From positions 1-64,000 of the forward strand of contig NZ_KZ626855.1 in assembly GCF_002911015.1 (NCBI RefSeq): a DNA stretch of 64,000 nucleotides. The letters run 5' to 3'. The notes beneath the pieces were generated by a model that was given only the letters and a program-made list of their open reading frames with translations, searched no databases and was not told the origin of the DNA. This DNA is from Streptomyces populi (GTDB lineage: Bacteria > Actinomycetota > Actinomycetes > Streptomycetales > Streptomycetaceae). Positions 15,238 to 23,734 of the stretch are shown here, in pieces (position 1 is the stretch's first letter; every line of letters begins with the position of its first letter). The position numbers and the translations under genes are program-made.

Positions 15238-18002
15238 TGGTGCGTCTCCGTTCGGGGGCTGTCCGGGACGGCGGCCGCGGTGTCGGGGGACGGGTCGGCG
15301 AGCACGGCGACCGTGCCGGCGGCGCCGTCGACCCGCAGCCGGGTGCCGGTGCGGATCTCTGTGGTGGCGCCCTTCACCTGGACCACGGTCGGAATGCCCA
15401 GCTCCCGCGCCACGACGGCCACATGGGTCAGCGGGCTGCCCCGTTCGATGACCAGGGCGGCGGCCGAGGACAGCGCGGTCACCCATCCCGGGTCGGTGCG
15501 GTAGGTGAGCAGGATGCCGCCGCCGATGTCGCGCGGGGTGTCGGTGACCACGGCGGGCCCTTCGGCGACGCCGGGGCAGCAGGGGACGCCGGTCAGTTCG
15601 CGGGCACCGCCGGGGGCGGCCGGGCCGCTGTTCCAGCCGGCCCGTTCGAGGTTGCCCGACCAGTACGGCGCGCCGCGGGTGGTGAAGCGGGACGGGGCGT
15701 GCAGCGCGGTGTCGGCGGCCTGCTGTCTGCGGCGCAGCACGACCAGGTCCCGCAGTTCGGTGTGGGCGATCATGCCCTCGTAGGCGCCCCGGATCTCCTC
15801 CAGGCGGAGGAAGAAGACGTCGTCCCAGGCGTCGACGGCACCGGCGCGCGCCAGGTCGCGGCCCAGGGCGCGCAGCATGCGTTTGGCCGCTCCGAAGGCG
15901 CGGGTGCGGCAGAACCTGAGCCGTTCCCGGTCGGCGAGCGCGGCCCGGGCCTTGCCCCGCACCCGTTCGTACACCAGGCGCCGCGGGCGGCCGAGGTGTT
16001 CGTCGAGGTAGGCGTCGACCTCGCCGCCGCGGTCCGGGGTGCCGCCGCCGTCGCCGGTGTCCGGCAGCGCCCCGCGCAGCAGGGTGAAGAGTCCGGCCGG
16101 GTTCTCGCGCAGGTCGGGAACCTCCAGCTTGAGTTCGTCGGGGCTGCGGTAGCCGTAGTCGGCGATGTACGCGTCGACGGCCCGCAGGAACCGGACGTGG
16201 CCGGCGTCGCGCAGGGCCTGGTGGGCCTCGGAGTCGGGGGTCCGTTCCAGCAGCGCCAGGACCTCGGCGTCGGCACGCGCCTGGTCGGCCAGTTCGCGCA
16301 GTGCCCACACCGGTTCCGCGGACTCGACGCCGCCGCCGGGGGCCGCCGCGGCCCAGGTGAACCACTCGGGCGCCGTCGGCAGCCATCTGCGGGTGAGCAG
16401 GGCCAGGAGTCCCACGGAGAGCAGGATCGTCGCGTCGAGGGTCTGCATCGGGCCCCATTTTTCGATGAGTTCCCGCTGTAGCCGCCGGAAACGGCGGTAC
16501 GTCTCGTCACCCGGCAGGGCGTCGTAGTCGACATTGTTGAATATCGTGTACGCACGATAGAAATCTCGATGAAACGTGTCGACCGATTTCCGGATGGTGA
16601 TGAATCGCCCGGCAAAGACGACCGTACGTGTCAGGCGTTCGACGTGACCGCGCAGTCCGGGCCGGGGCGTGAACGGGTGGAGCGCGTCGGCGACCTCGTC
16701 GGAAATACTCTCGGCGACGCCCAGGGATTTCTCCAGAACGCGCCGGTTGAGCGGGTACAACGGCGCGAGGCGCACCATGCGGTACCAGTGGAAGAGGTTG
16801 TAGTAGACCCGTCCGTGGACGTAGCCGAGCAGGTGCGGCGTCCACTCCTGCACCTCACGCAGCCGCTCCCCGCGGACCCCCAGGGCGCGGGCGTAGCTGT
16901 CGTACACCTTCGCGTAGGTGTCGGCGGCGAAGCTGTAGGTGAGCGGGGAGACGACGCCGCTGAAGCTCTCGACGATGTTGGAGTTGTCCCAGAGCCGCAG
17001 GTCCCGTCCGGGTTCCGGTGCGGGGTCGGCGGCCGGGGCGAGCGTCGTGACGGGCCGGCTCTGCAGGATCCACAGGGTGTCGTCGGCGATGGCCCATTCG
17101 ATGTCCTGGGGGGTGCCGTACAGGGCGGCGAGGCGAGCCCCGGCCGCGTGCAGCCGCTCCAGCCGGTCGGCGGTCAGTGACAGTTCGGCGCGGTCCCCGT
17201 CGGCGACGGGCGACACCCGGCAGCCGGGTCCGGATCCGGCGTCGTAGCGCTCCCGCTTGTCGCCGATCACCGTGGTCAGCGGCTCGCCGGTGCCGGCGTC
17301 CAGGACGACGGTGTCGGCGTCGACCGCGCCCGAGACCAGCCCCTCCCCCAGCCCGTGGACGGCGCTGACGACGTGCCGGTCGGTGCGCCCGGTCACCGGG
17401 TCGGCGGTGAACAGCACTCCACTGAGTTCGGCGGCCACCATGTGCTGCACGATGACGGCGACACCGTCGGCACTGACGGGCAGCCGGCGCTGTGCGCGGT
17501 AGCGCAGGGAGCGTTCGGAGAACGCCGAGGCCCAGCAGCGGCGGACGTGGGCGACGACCTCGTCGAGGCCGCGGACGTTGAGGAAGGTGTCGAACTGGCC
17601 GGCGAAGGAGTGGCGCGCGCCGTCCTCCTGCGGGCCGGACGAGCGGACGGCCACGGCGCCGCCGCCGGCCAGCCCGTAGGCCAGTCCGATGGCGTCGGTG
17701 AGGCGGTCGCCGAGCGGCGCGTCCTCGATCAGACGGGCGATCTCCGCGGCGATCCGGCCCGCTCTCGACTCGAGGTCACCGGCGAGCAGGCGGGCCAGGT
17801 GTCCGTCCAGGCCGCCGTCGCGGCAGAATTCCGCGAATACGTCCAGGCCGATGACCGACCAGCGCGGTACTTGAAATCCGGACGCGGTCAGGGTGTGCAG
17901 GTTCTTCCCTTTTCCACCGGCCCATTCGGCGGCAATGGATTCGTCACTGGACGGTGTGAGGACGTACAGGGACCCGCGTTCGGATCCCGTGGTGGGCGAC
18001 AA
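15234..18002 (-). CDS. PEP-synthase / rifampin-phosphotransferase-like dikinase
   Basis: 922 residues if the TTG at 18002 is the start; GGAGGGG lies 9 bases before it, and longer frames run into the divergent promoter. The N-terminal ATP-grasp part has GGKGKNLHTL (29-38), RSSGPQEDGARHSFAGQFDT and QHMVAAELSGVLFTADPVTG. The C-terminal swivelling phosphohistidine domain has GSPLTHVAVVARELGIP with catalytic His860. Enzymes of this layout split ATP to phosphorylate pyruvate or a secondary metabolite (rifampin phosphotransferase) and pass beta-phosphate via the His. The middle (about 340-740) is a long helical region unlike the PEP-synthase barrel, so pyruvate is an unlikely substrate. Part of it (16,500-16,620) has AT-richer codons than its neighbours. 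It is the first gene of the operon. Confidence 0.85.
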   Translation of the reverse strand: MSPTTGSERGSLYVLTPSSDESIAAEWAGGKGKNLHTLTASGFQVPRWSVIGLDVFAEFCRDGGLDGHLARLLAGDLESRAGRIAAEIARLIEDAPLGDRLTDAIGLAYGLAGGGAVAVRSSGPQEDGARHSFAGQFDTFLNVRGLDEVVAHVRRCWASAFSERSLRYRAQRRLPVSADGVAVIVQHMVAAELSGVLFTADPVTGRTDRHVVSAVHGLGEGLVSGAVDADTVVLDAGTGEPLTTVIGDKRERYDAGSGPGCRVSPVADGDRAELSLTADRLERLHAAGARLAALYGTPQDIEWAIADDTLWILQSRPVTTLAPAADPAPEPGRDLRLWDNSNIVESFSGVVSPLTYSFAADTYAKVYDSYARALGVRGERLREVQEWTPHLLGYVHGRVYYNLFHWYRMVRLAPLYPLNRRVLEKSLGVAESISDEVADALHPFTPRPGLRGHVERLTRTVVFAGRFITIRKSVDTFHRDFYRAYTIFNNVDYDALPGDETYRRFRRLQRELIEKWGPMQTLDATILLSVGLLALLTRRWLPTAPEWFTWAAAAPGGGVESAEPVWALRELADQARADAEVLALLERTPDSEAHQALRDAGHVRFLRAVDAYIADYGYRSPDELKLEVPDLRENPAGLFTLLRGALPDTGDGGGTPDRGGEVDAYLDEHLGRPRRLVYERVRGKARAALADRERLRFCRTRAFGAAKRMLRALGRDLARAGAVDAWDDVFFLRLEEIRGAYEGMIAHTELRDLVVLRRRQQAADTALHAPSRFTTRGAPYWSGNLERAGWNSGPAAPGGARELTGVPCCPGVAEGPAVVTDTPRDIGGGILLTYRTDPGWVTALSSAAALVIERGSPLTHVAVVARELGIPTVVQVKGATTEIRTGTRLRVDGAAGTVAVLADPSPDTAAAVPDSPRTETHQ

Positions 18003-18232
18003 TGCGCTTCCCCTCCAAGGGTGTTGCTCGACCTCGCTCGAATGTTGCACAGCAGGGCCGGTCGAAAAAACTCCCCCGGGCCGCCACAGTCGCTTTTCGG
18101 TCGTCGTATCCCTTTCAAATTCCGGTCGCCCGCCGCTGTTCAGGACGAACGACGGGACCACGAGGGGAAACGGGATGATCCAGCCGAAGTGGGTCGCCCC
18201 GGCTCCGGCGGCGGACCGGACCACGGTGGCGA

Positions 18233-18254
18233 TACGCGGCGGTACCACCGCGTA
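18233..18254. promoter_or_regulatory. near-perfect 22-bp palindrome, candidate operator
   Basis: Arms TACGCGG (18233-18239) and CCGCGTA (18248-18254) flank a GGTACC core; only one base pair of the 11 is mismatched (18240/18247). It sits about 230 bases upstream of the operon start and about 135 bases before the plus-strand promoter. Its size suits a dimeric repressor such as TetR, LacI or GntR. It does not match the AT-richer autoregulatory elements bound by butyrolactone receptors. No regulator gene is adjacent. Confidence 0.5.
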
Positions 18255-18387
18255 CGTCCTGTCGCCCCTCCCGTTCCGGCGGAGCGGGGGGCCGGGTCCG
18301 GGCGGGGCGCGCCACGGGCCACTGGCCGCCCCAAAGCCACACGTTCGGACATCGACGCGGGCCCAGCAGAAAGGAAAGCAACAAATA

Positions 18388-18416
18388 TTGACGCAATCAA
18401 CCAGCGCTTGTAACTT
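18388..18416 (+). promoter_or_regulatory. predicted vegetative promoter of the arabinofuranosidase gene
   Basis: TTGACG at 18388-18393 and TAACTT at 18411-18416 are separated by 17 bases and resemble the HrdB-type -35 and -10 boxes. The ATG is about 80 bases further on, leaving a short leader with GGGAG before the start. Confidence 0.6.
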
Positions 18417-18495
18417 CCGTCTCAGTCGCCAGGCAGCCTGAACTCGGCTGTTCCGAGGGCGAGTTGTAGCTCCACCCTCCACTTCGGGAGCACGC

Positions 18496-20388
18496 ATGCG
18501 CAGAAGCAGATCTGCCTCCTCTCGTCTCATCCCGTCTCCAGCGGCCGGACCGGGGTCCCGGCTGCGCCACGCCCTGCTGTCCGTCGCCGCCGTCCTCGGT
18601 CTCCTGGTGACCGTCCTGGTCGGCATGCCCGGTGTCGCCCGGGCCGCGGGTTCCCAGCCCTGCGACATCTACGCCGGCGCGGGCACCCCGTGCGTCGCCG
18701 CACACAGCACGACACGCGCGCTGTTCTCGGCGTACAACGGCCCGCTGTACCAGGTCACCCGCGTCTCCGACGGCGCGAGCGCCGACATCGGGCTGCTGAC
18801 GGCCGGCGGTTACGCGAACGCCGCCCAGCAGGACGGCTTCTGCGCCAACACGACGTGCAGCATCTCGAAGGTGTACGACCAGACCTCCCGCCACAACGAC
18901 CTGTTCCCCGGCCCCGCGGGGACGGCCGGAATGGGCGCCGACCGGGGCGCGGACGCCGGTGAGCTGTCCGTCACGGCGGGCGGCCACAAGGTGTACGGCA
19001 TCTGGATCTCCCCCGGGGTCGGCTACCGCTCGCACGGCGCCGCCTCCGGCACCGCGGTCAACGGCCAGGCGGAAGGCGCCTACATGGTCGCCAGCGGCAC
19101 CCATGTCGGCTCCGCCTGCTGCTTCGACTACGGCAACGCCGAAGCCACGCCGGCCGACACCGGCAACGGCCACATGGACGCCGTGTCCATCGCCACCACC
19201 TGCTACTTCGCCCCGTGCAGCGGCTCGGGCCCCTGGGTCGAGGCCGACCTGGAGAACGGCATGTTCCAGGGCGACAACGGCTCCAACACCGCGAACAAGG
19301 GCAACAACAGCACGTACGTCACGGCCGTCCTCAAGAACAACGGTCAGACCACCTACGCGCTGAAGGGGGGCAACTCGCAGTCGGGGAGCCTGACCACCTG
19401 GTGGGACGGGGCGCTGCCCACGCGGGGCGGCTACCGGCCCATGCAGCAGGAGGGCGGCATCATCCTGGGCACGGGCGGCGACAACAGCAACTGGAACATG
19501 GGCACGTTCTTCGAGGGTGTCATGGTCATCGGCTATCCGACGGACGCGGCCGAGAACGCCGTCCAGGCGAACATCGTCTCGGTCGGCTACTCGGGCCAGA
19601 CCAACGTCCCGAACGGTCCGCAGGGCACCATCGGCGGCCCCGGCGGCCAGTGCGCCGACGTCGCCGCGGACGACACCGGGGTGAACGGCGCCGCCGTGCA
19701 GCTGTGGAACTGCCAGTCGTACGCCGAGGACCAGCACTGGACCCACAACGCGAACGGATCGCTCGGAACCATCGGCCGCTGCCTGGACATCATCGGCAAC
19801 GGCACCGCCAACGGCACGAACGTCGAACTGTGGGACTGCAACGGGGTCGGCGGCCAGAAGTGGGTGCAGCGCGCCGACGGTTCGCTGTTCAACCCGCAGT
19901 CGGGGCGCTGCCTCGACTCCCCCAACGGTGCCACGGCCAACGGCACCCGGCTGCGGATCTGGGACTGCAACGGCTCCGCCGCCCAGAAGTTCGCGGTCAA
20001 CGCGGGCGCGCCCGTCATCGGGCCCGGCGGTGCCTGCGCCGACGTCGCCGGTGACGACAACGGCTCCAACGCGACCGCCGTACAGCTCTGGAGCTGCCAG
20101 TCGTACGCGGTCGACCAGCACTGGTTCCACAGCTCGGACGGCCGGCTGCACACGCTGGGCCGCTGCCTCGACATCAACGGCAACGGCACCGCGGGCGGCA
20201 CCCAGGTCGAACTGTGGGACTGCAACGGGGCCGGGGGCCAGGTCTGGCAGCAACAGGCCGACGGTTCGCTGCTCAACCCGCAGTCGGGCCGCTGCCTCGA
20301 CTCACCCGACGGCGCCACGGCCAACGGCACCCGGCTGCGGATCTGGGACTGCAACGGCTCCGCCGCCCAGAAGTTCGCACTGGGCTGA
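18496..20388 (+). CDS. abfB: secreted GH54 alpha-L-arabinofuranosidase with two ricin-B (CBM13) modules
   Basis: 630 residues. An Arg-rich signal peptide ends near residue 51 (GVARA-AGS). The catalytic part (about 52-368) follows fungal AbfB: QPCDIYAGAGTPCVAAHSTT, ACCFDYGNAEA, the nucleophile Glu253 in EADLENGMFQG and the acid Asp329 in GTGGDNSN (assigned by similarity to Aspergillus AbfB). Two ricin-type lectin modules follow at about 381-500 and 509-628, each with three QxW/xxW repeats. It should release arabinose from plant arabinan or arabinoxylan outside the cell. Fungal AbfB carries a CBM42 instead, so the binding modules differ. A 13-bp hairpin follows the stop. Confidence 0.93.
   Translation: MRRSRSASSRLIPSPAAGPGSRLRHALLSVAAVLGLLVTVLVGMPGVARAAGSQPCDIYAGAGTPCVAAHSTTRALFSAYNGPLYQVTRVSDGASADIGLLTAGGYANAAQQDGFCANTTCSISKVYDQTSRHNDLFPGPAGTAGMGADRGADAGELSVTAGGHKVYGIWISPGVGYRSHGAASGTAVNGQAEGAYMVASGTHVGSACCFDYGNAEATPADTGNGHMDAVSIATTCYFAPCSGSGPWVEADLENGMFQGDNGSNTANKGNNSTYVTAVLKNNGQTTYALKGGNSQSGSLTTWWDGALPTRGGYRPMQQEGGIILGTGGDNSNWNMGTFFEGVMVIGYPTDAAENAVQANIVSVGYSGQTNVPNGPQGTIGGPGGQCADVAADDTGVNGAAVQLWNCQSYAEDQHWTHNANGSLGTIGRCLDIIGNGTANGTNVELWDCNGVGGQKWVQRADGSLFNPQSGRCLDSPNGATANGTRLRIWDCNGSAAQKFAVNAGAPVIGPGGACADVAGDDNGSNATAVQLWSCQSYAVDQHWFHSSDGRLHTLGRCLDINGNGTAGGTQVELWDCNGAGGQVWQQQADGSLLNPQSGRCLDSPDGATANGTRLRIWDCNGSAAQKFALG
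19636..20379 (+). repeat. tandem duplication of the ricin-lectin module (384-bp period)
   Basis: The segments 19636-19995 and 20020-20379 encode the two lectin modules and are close copies. The last ~85 bases of each copy, from the RCLDSP codons to QKFA, are almost identical at DNA level. This points to a recent duplication or ongoing gene conversion. Confidence 0.85.
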
Positions 20389-20407
20389 CCCCGCCTCAGC
20401 GCCCTTC

Positions 20408-20438
20408 GGCCCGGCCGGACCCGCCGTCCGGCCGGGCC
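20408..20438 (+). terminator. strong terminator hairpin after abfB
   Basis: GGCCCGGCCGGAC (20408-20420) and GTCCGGCCGGGCC (20426-20438) form a perfect 13-bp stem with a 5-base loop, 20 bases after the stop. Confidence 0.8.
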
Positions 20439-20546
20439 CGCCCGTCGCGGGTCGCGCGACCGACCCGGCGAAAGCGCCAGGGCCGCCCTCGCACCGGCCT
20501 GTCCTGATGCGGTTGGCGCCGGCGGTGTCTGTGGTAATCGACCTGC

Positions 20547-21401
20547 ATGCCGAAAAAAGCTCCCCCGGACGCCGACGACGACCGGCCCGCCCCGCGGGCA
20601 CGGCTGCATGCGGCGCTGCACGACTCCCCCTTCGGCCGGGGATGGCGGCACAGCAAGGCCATCGAACTGGGACAGCGGTCGCTGGGCTTCGCGGCCCTCG
20701 GCTTCCTCACGCTGGTGCCGCTCCTGATCGTCGTCTCCGCCGCCGATCCGGCGCACGGGCGGGGTTTCGCGGAGTGGCTGGGGGACGGCCTCGGCGTGTC
20801 GAGTGCCGCCAGGGACGAGGTCGCGCGGCTGTTCGCCGGACCCGCACAGGTACGGCAGACCACGACGGCCTTCGGTCTCGCCGCGCTCGCCGTCTTCGGT
20901 CTGAGCTTCGGCGCGGCGGTGCAGACCGGCTACGAGAAGGTCTGGGACCTGTCCGCAGCCCGTTGGTACGCGCGATGGCGTCAGGTCCTCTGGCTGGCCG
21001 TGCTCATCGGATCGATCTACGTGACCGCGACGACCACGCTGTGGCGCCACTCGGCCGCCGGGACGGTGGCCGCGGCGCTGAGTGCCGTCCTGTTCTTCTG
21101 GTGGTCCCAGTGGATGCTGCTCGGCGGCAGGATCGACGGCAAGGCCCTGTTGCCCGGCGCGGTGCTGACGGCTCTCGGCCTGCTCGGTCTGCGGGTCTTC
21201 TCGCGTCGCGTCTTCTCGCCCCTGATCGCCTCCAGCACCGTCTCCTACGGCCCTTTCGGCACCGTCCTCGTCGTGCAGTCCTGGCTGGTCGGTGTCGGTG
21301 TCGTCGTCTTCGGCGGCGCGTTGCTGGGGCGGCTGGCGCACGAGGAGATCACCACCGGCGCGAGAGCCCTTCGGCGGCGGGGCCGGGGTCGCGAGCGGTG
21401 A
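20547..21401 (+). CDS. YihY/BrkB-family inner membrane protein
   Basis: 284 residues with about 6 membrane helices. The start of the domain, RHSKAIELGQRSLGFAALGF, and YEKVWDLSAARWYARWRQ after the second helix pair, together with the late YGPFGTVLVVQSWL, match the YihY/BrkB (former tRNA-processing RNase BN) group. Members are membrane proteins of unknown transport role. A basic tail (RRRGRGRER) follows the last helix. It stands alone, 158 bases after abfB and convergent with the next gene. Confidence 0.8.
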   Translation: MPKKAPPDADDDRPAPRARLHAALHDSPFGRGWRHSKAIELGQRSLGFAALGFLTLVPLLIVVSAADPAHGRGFAEWLGDGLGVSSAARDEVARLFAGPAQVRQTTTAFGLAALAVFGLSFGAAVQTGYEKVWDLSAARWYARWRQVLWLAVLIGSIYVTATTTLWRHSAAGTVAAALSAVLFFWWSQWMLLGGRIDGKALLPGAVLTALGLLGLRVFSRRVFSPLIASSTVSYGPFGTVLVVQSWLVGVGVVVFGGALLGRLAHEEITTGARALRRRGRGRER

Positions 21402-21440
21402 GTCCGTGCGGCCGTGTCGTGAACACTGTCCCCCGCCGGG

Positions 21441-22253
21441 TCAGTCGGCCACGGTGAGCCGGGCGTCGGACCGTTCTCCCGGCAGGGGCGTGGAGGACGG
21501 CTCCCGGTCCCAGCGCAGGGCGAGGATCGTGGCCGGGACCGCGATCAGGGCCCAGACGACCACGGTCATGACCACAGCCGTCCAGGTGTCCCAGAAGTGA
21601 CCGGCGGTGAAGGCCGCGACGAGGGGCACCACCACCACGGGCACGGATTTCGCCCCCATCCGGATCCGGGGGACGACAGGGCGGCCGGTGGCGAGGCGGC
21701 GGGCCCGCCGGGCGCTGCCGAAAGCGGCGATGAAGGCCAGTACCGCCGACCAGACGCAGACCAGGGCGGCTCCGGTGAGCATGATGGGGTCCTCGTCCGG
21801 CAGTCCCGAAAGCCGCTCGCGGACCCCGTCCTGGCTGACGGCGACCACGTCGTCCCGCCACGTCGTGACGCTCACCCGTTCCCCCGGCTCGATGCGTTCG
21901 GACAGGTCTCCGTGCGCGTCGAGGTCGATCGGCTGATCGGCGGGGGCCGGAACCGGCGGCCGCAGCATCACGCGGAAGACCGTCGCCTTGCCGCTCTTGG
22001 CGTTCCCGGCGGAGATCACCGTCCCGCGGATCGTGCGCAGGCAGCTCGCGCCGTCGTCCCGCGCCGCGGCTCCACCGGCACACGGCCGGGCGTCCTCGAA
22101 GGCCGCCTCCGCGGCGACCCGTCCGGGGACGAAGGAGCCCGGCACCGCGGCCACCGCCGACAGGGCCAGTCCCAGCAGTGTCCAGGCGGCCGCGTGCCAC
22201 CGCTCCCGCCGGATCCGCTCCGGCACCGACCGCTCCGCCGACCGCACAGCCAC
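21441..22253 (-). CDS. membrane protein of unknown function
   Basis: 270 residues from a GTG at 22253 preceded by AAGGAG at 8 bases; a longer frame from 22340 lacks such a site. One helix lies near residues 20-40 (AAWTLLGLALSAVAAVPGSF), followed by an outside region of about 110 residues with two cysteines (RPCAGG and ASCLRTIRG) that could form a disulfide. After that come three helices (about 155-175, 205-220, 225-245). The pattern resembles DUF-type Streptomyces membrane proteins with an OB-like extracellular insert (GTVISAGNAKSGKATVFRV), but I do not recognise the family. Confidence 0.65.
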   Translation of the reverse strand: MAVRSAERSVPERIRRERWHAAAWTLLGLALSAVAAVPGSFVPGRVAAEAAFEDARPCAGGAAARDDGASCLRTIRGTVISAGNAKSGKATVFRVMLRPPVPAPADQPIDLDAHGDLSERIEPGERVSVTTWRDDVVAVSQDGVRERLSGLPDEDPIMLTGAALVCVWSAVLAFIAAFGSARRARRLATGRPVVPRIRMGAKSVPVVVVPLVAAFTAGHFWDTWTAVVMTVVVWALIAVPATILALRWDREPSSTPLPGERSDARLTVAD

Positions 22254-22878
22254 CCCCGTGTCTCCTTCGCCCCGGAGCATTAGGTCACACGCGGCCGACC
22301 GCCCGACACGTCGGGTCCCGGAAGCGTCGGCCCCCGGCATGACTGCCGGTTCCCGGCAATGTCGAGGACCGGGACCGGCCCTCGACCGGCGCCCTGATCA
22401 GCCGGAGTCGCAGCCCCGGCGGGCGCGGCCGTCCCTGCCCGTGAAGCATTTCGCGGAACGCCCGTCGGCCGTGGTCGCGACGGCACCCGCAGGAGAGCGG
22501 TACTGCCCGATGCCGGACCGGCCGCCCGTGCCGTCGGCGCCGCCTCCTGACGTGCCGCCCGCCGTGGCGGAGCCGCTCGTGCCCCGGTACGCGGCCTCGG
22601 TTTCGGTTTCGGCGTGAGCTCCGGCTTCGGACCGGGCTTCGTCGCACAGGAGCCACCCGGACCCGATCGGCCACAGGTCGGCCGGGGCCGGCAGCACGAC
22701 CTCACGGTCGGGTTCGGGCCGCCCGCGGCACACCAGCCGGCCCTCCGGGTCCCGGGTGCCCCGCCGAGCCGCTCACCCGTGTGCGCGTGCCGGCCGCGAC
22801 GTACGTGAACCCCGGGTCGTCCAGGGCGCCCGAGGCCACGCCGTGGCTCTCTCCCCCGGGATCCGGACTCCGGTGAGT
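22254..22878. other. intergenic region (625 bp), no firm gene
   Basis: Between the unknown membrane protein and the DUF1275 gene I find only the possible broken gene at 22398-22839. The 22300-22400 part holds no recognisable site. Confidence 0.4.
22398..22839 (-). pseudogene. possible frameshifted small gene
   Basis: From a GTG at 22839, preceded by GGGGGAG, one frame reads ASGALDDPGFTYVAAGTRTR and stops soon after. Another frame takes over near 22760 with [20 protein letters not shown] and continues APADLWPIGSGWLLCDEARS to a low-complexity tail ending at 22398. The two pieces read like one protein broken by a +1/-1 shift, but I cannot name a family, and a sequencing error or two unrelated frames are possible. 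Confidence 0.25.
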
Positions 22879-23625
22879 TCAGCCGATGAGCTCCGGCGAG
22901 ATCAGGCGCAGCCGTGCCAGGAGCACGTTGAGGGCGGCGACGACCAGGACCGCCGCCGCGACGGTGAGCAGCGCCCGGCCCGTCCCCCACGGTGTGATGA
23001 GGGTGCCGAGGGCACCGCCCGCGAAGATGCCGGCGACGGTCGCGACGAGCCGGATCCGGGCCGTGGGGTGCCGCCCGGCCGCCGCGGTGGCTCCGGTGGC
23101 TCCGGTGAGGCCGTGGACGAGACGGACCAGGGACACCTGGATCAACAGGGTCGGCATGCCGGGGACCGCCGCGCGCAGGGCGGTGTCCGCGCGCAGGCCC
23201 ATGGCGAAGCCGACCACGGCGATGACCAGGCTGTCCGGGTGATCGGTGAGCGATCCGGAACCGTGCCGCCACAGCGCCGTGGCGCCCGCGAGGGCCAGGA
23301 GCGCCCCTTCCACGGCCAGGGCGGCCGCGAACCAGTGCCGGTGGCGCGCGACGAGACCGCCGGTGGTGAGGGCCCCGGCCGCGGCCCCCAGGACGAAGGC
23401 GACCAGGGCGACGGCGGGGCGGGCCACCGGCAGTTCTCCCTCACCGGCGACGGCGAAGGAGAGGAAGAGCAGATTGCCCGTGGCCAGCGCGGTGAAGACG
23501 TGTCCCATGGTCAGGAAGCTGACCGCGTCGACCGCGCCCGCCAGGACGGTCAGGGTCGCCATGACGACGGTCTGCTGGCGTTCGCGCCGCGCGGCCGACG
23601 CCGGCGAACCGGCTTGTTCACTCAT
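22879..23625 (-). CDS. YoaK/DUF1275 family membrane protein
   Basis: 248 residues with about six membrane helices. The family signature is clear: AVDAVSFLTMGHVFTALATGNLLFL near residues 30-56, with the conserved GNLLF, and GLRADTALRAAVPGMPTLLI about 140-160 (the GxxxNxxx-type second repeat). DUF1275 proteins are predicted transporters or exporters of unknown substrate. It is divergent from the 23835 gene across a tandem repeat. Confidence 0.85.
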   Translation of the reverse strand: MSEQAGSPASAARRERQQTVVMATLTVLAGAVDAVSFLTMGHVFTALATGNLLFLSFAVAGEGELPVARPAVALVAFVLGAAAGALTTGGLVARHRHWFAAALAVEGALLALAGATALWRHGSGSLTDHPDSLVIAVVGFAMGLRADTALRAAVPGMPTLLIQVSLVRLVHGLTGATGATAAAGRHPTARIRLVATVAGIFAGGALGTLITPWGTGRALLTVAAAVLVVAALNVLLARLRLISPELIG

Positions 23626-23734
23626 GGGGCCAGTCTCGGGAGCACGGGCGCCGCGGCGGTGACGGCGGGGCCGACACGCGAGGACCGTGCCGCCAATGGA
23701 CGGCGCGCCAGGGCTCCGGTCGACGTGCGCGCAC

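Larger units (their letters stand above)
18003..18495. other. divergent promoter region (493 bp)
   Basis: It lies between the seven-gene operon and the arabinofuranosidase gene. It contains a 22-bp near-perfect palindrome (18233-18254), a good plus-strand promoter (18388-18416) and the TTG-start ribosome site of the operon at about 18012-18018. Stretches at 18061-18120 and 18370-18420 are notably AT-rich. I see no gene in it. Confidence 0.6.

Noticed and set aside
18231..18256. Butyrolactone autoregulatory element (ARE) at the palindrome
   Set aside because: The AfsA-like gene suggested looking for an ARE, but the palindrome is GC-rich and lacks the ARE pattern of AT-rich CGGTTTGT-type arms.
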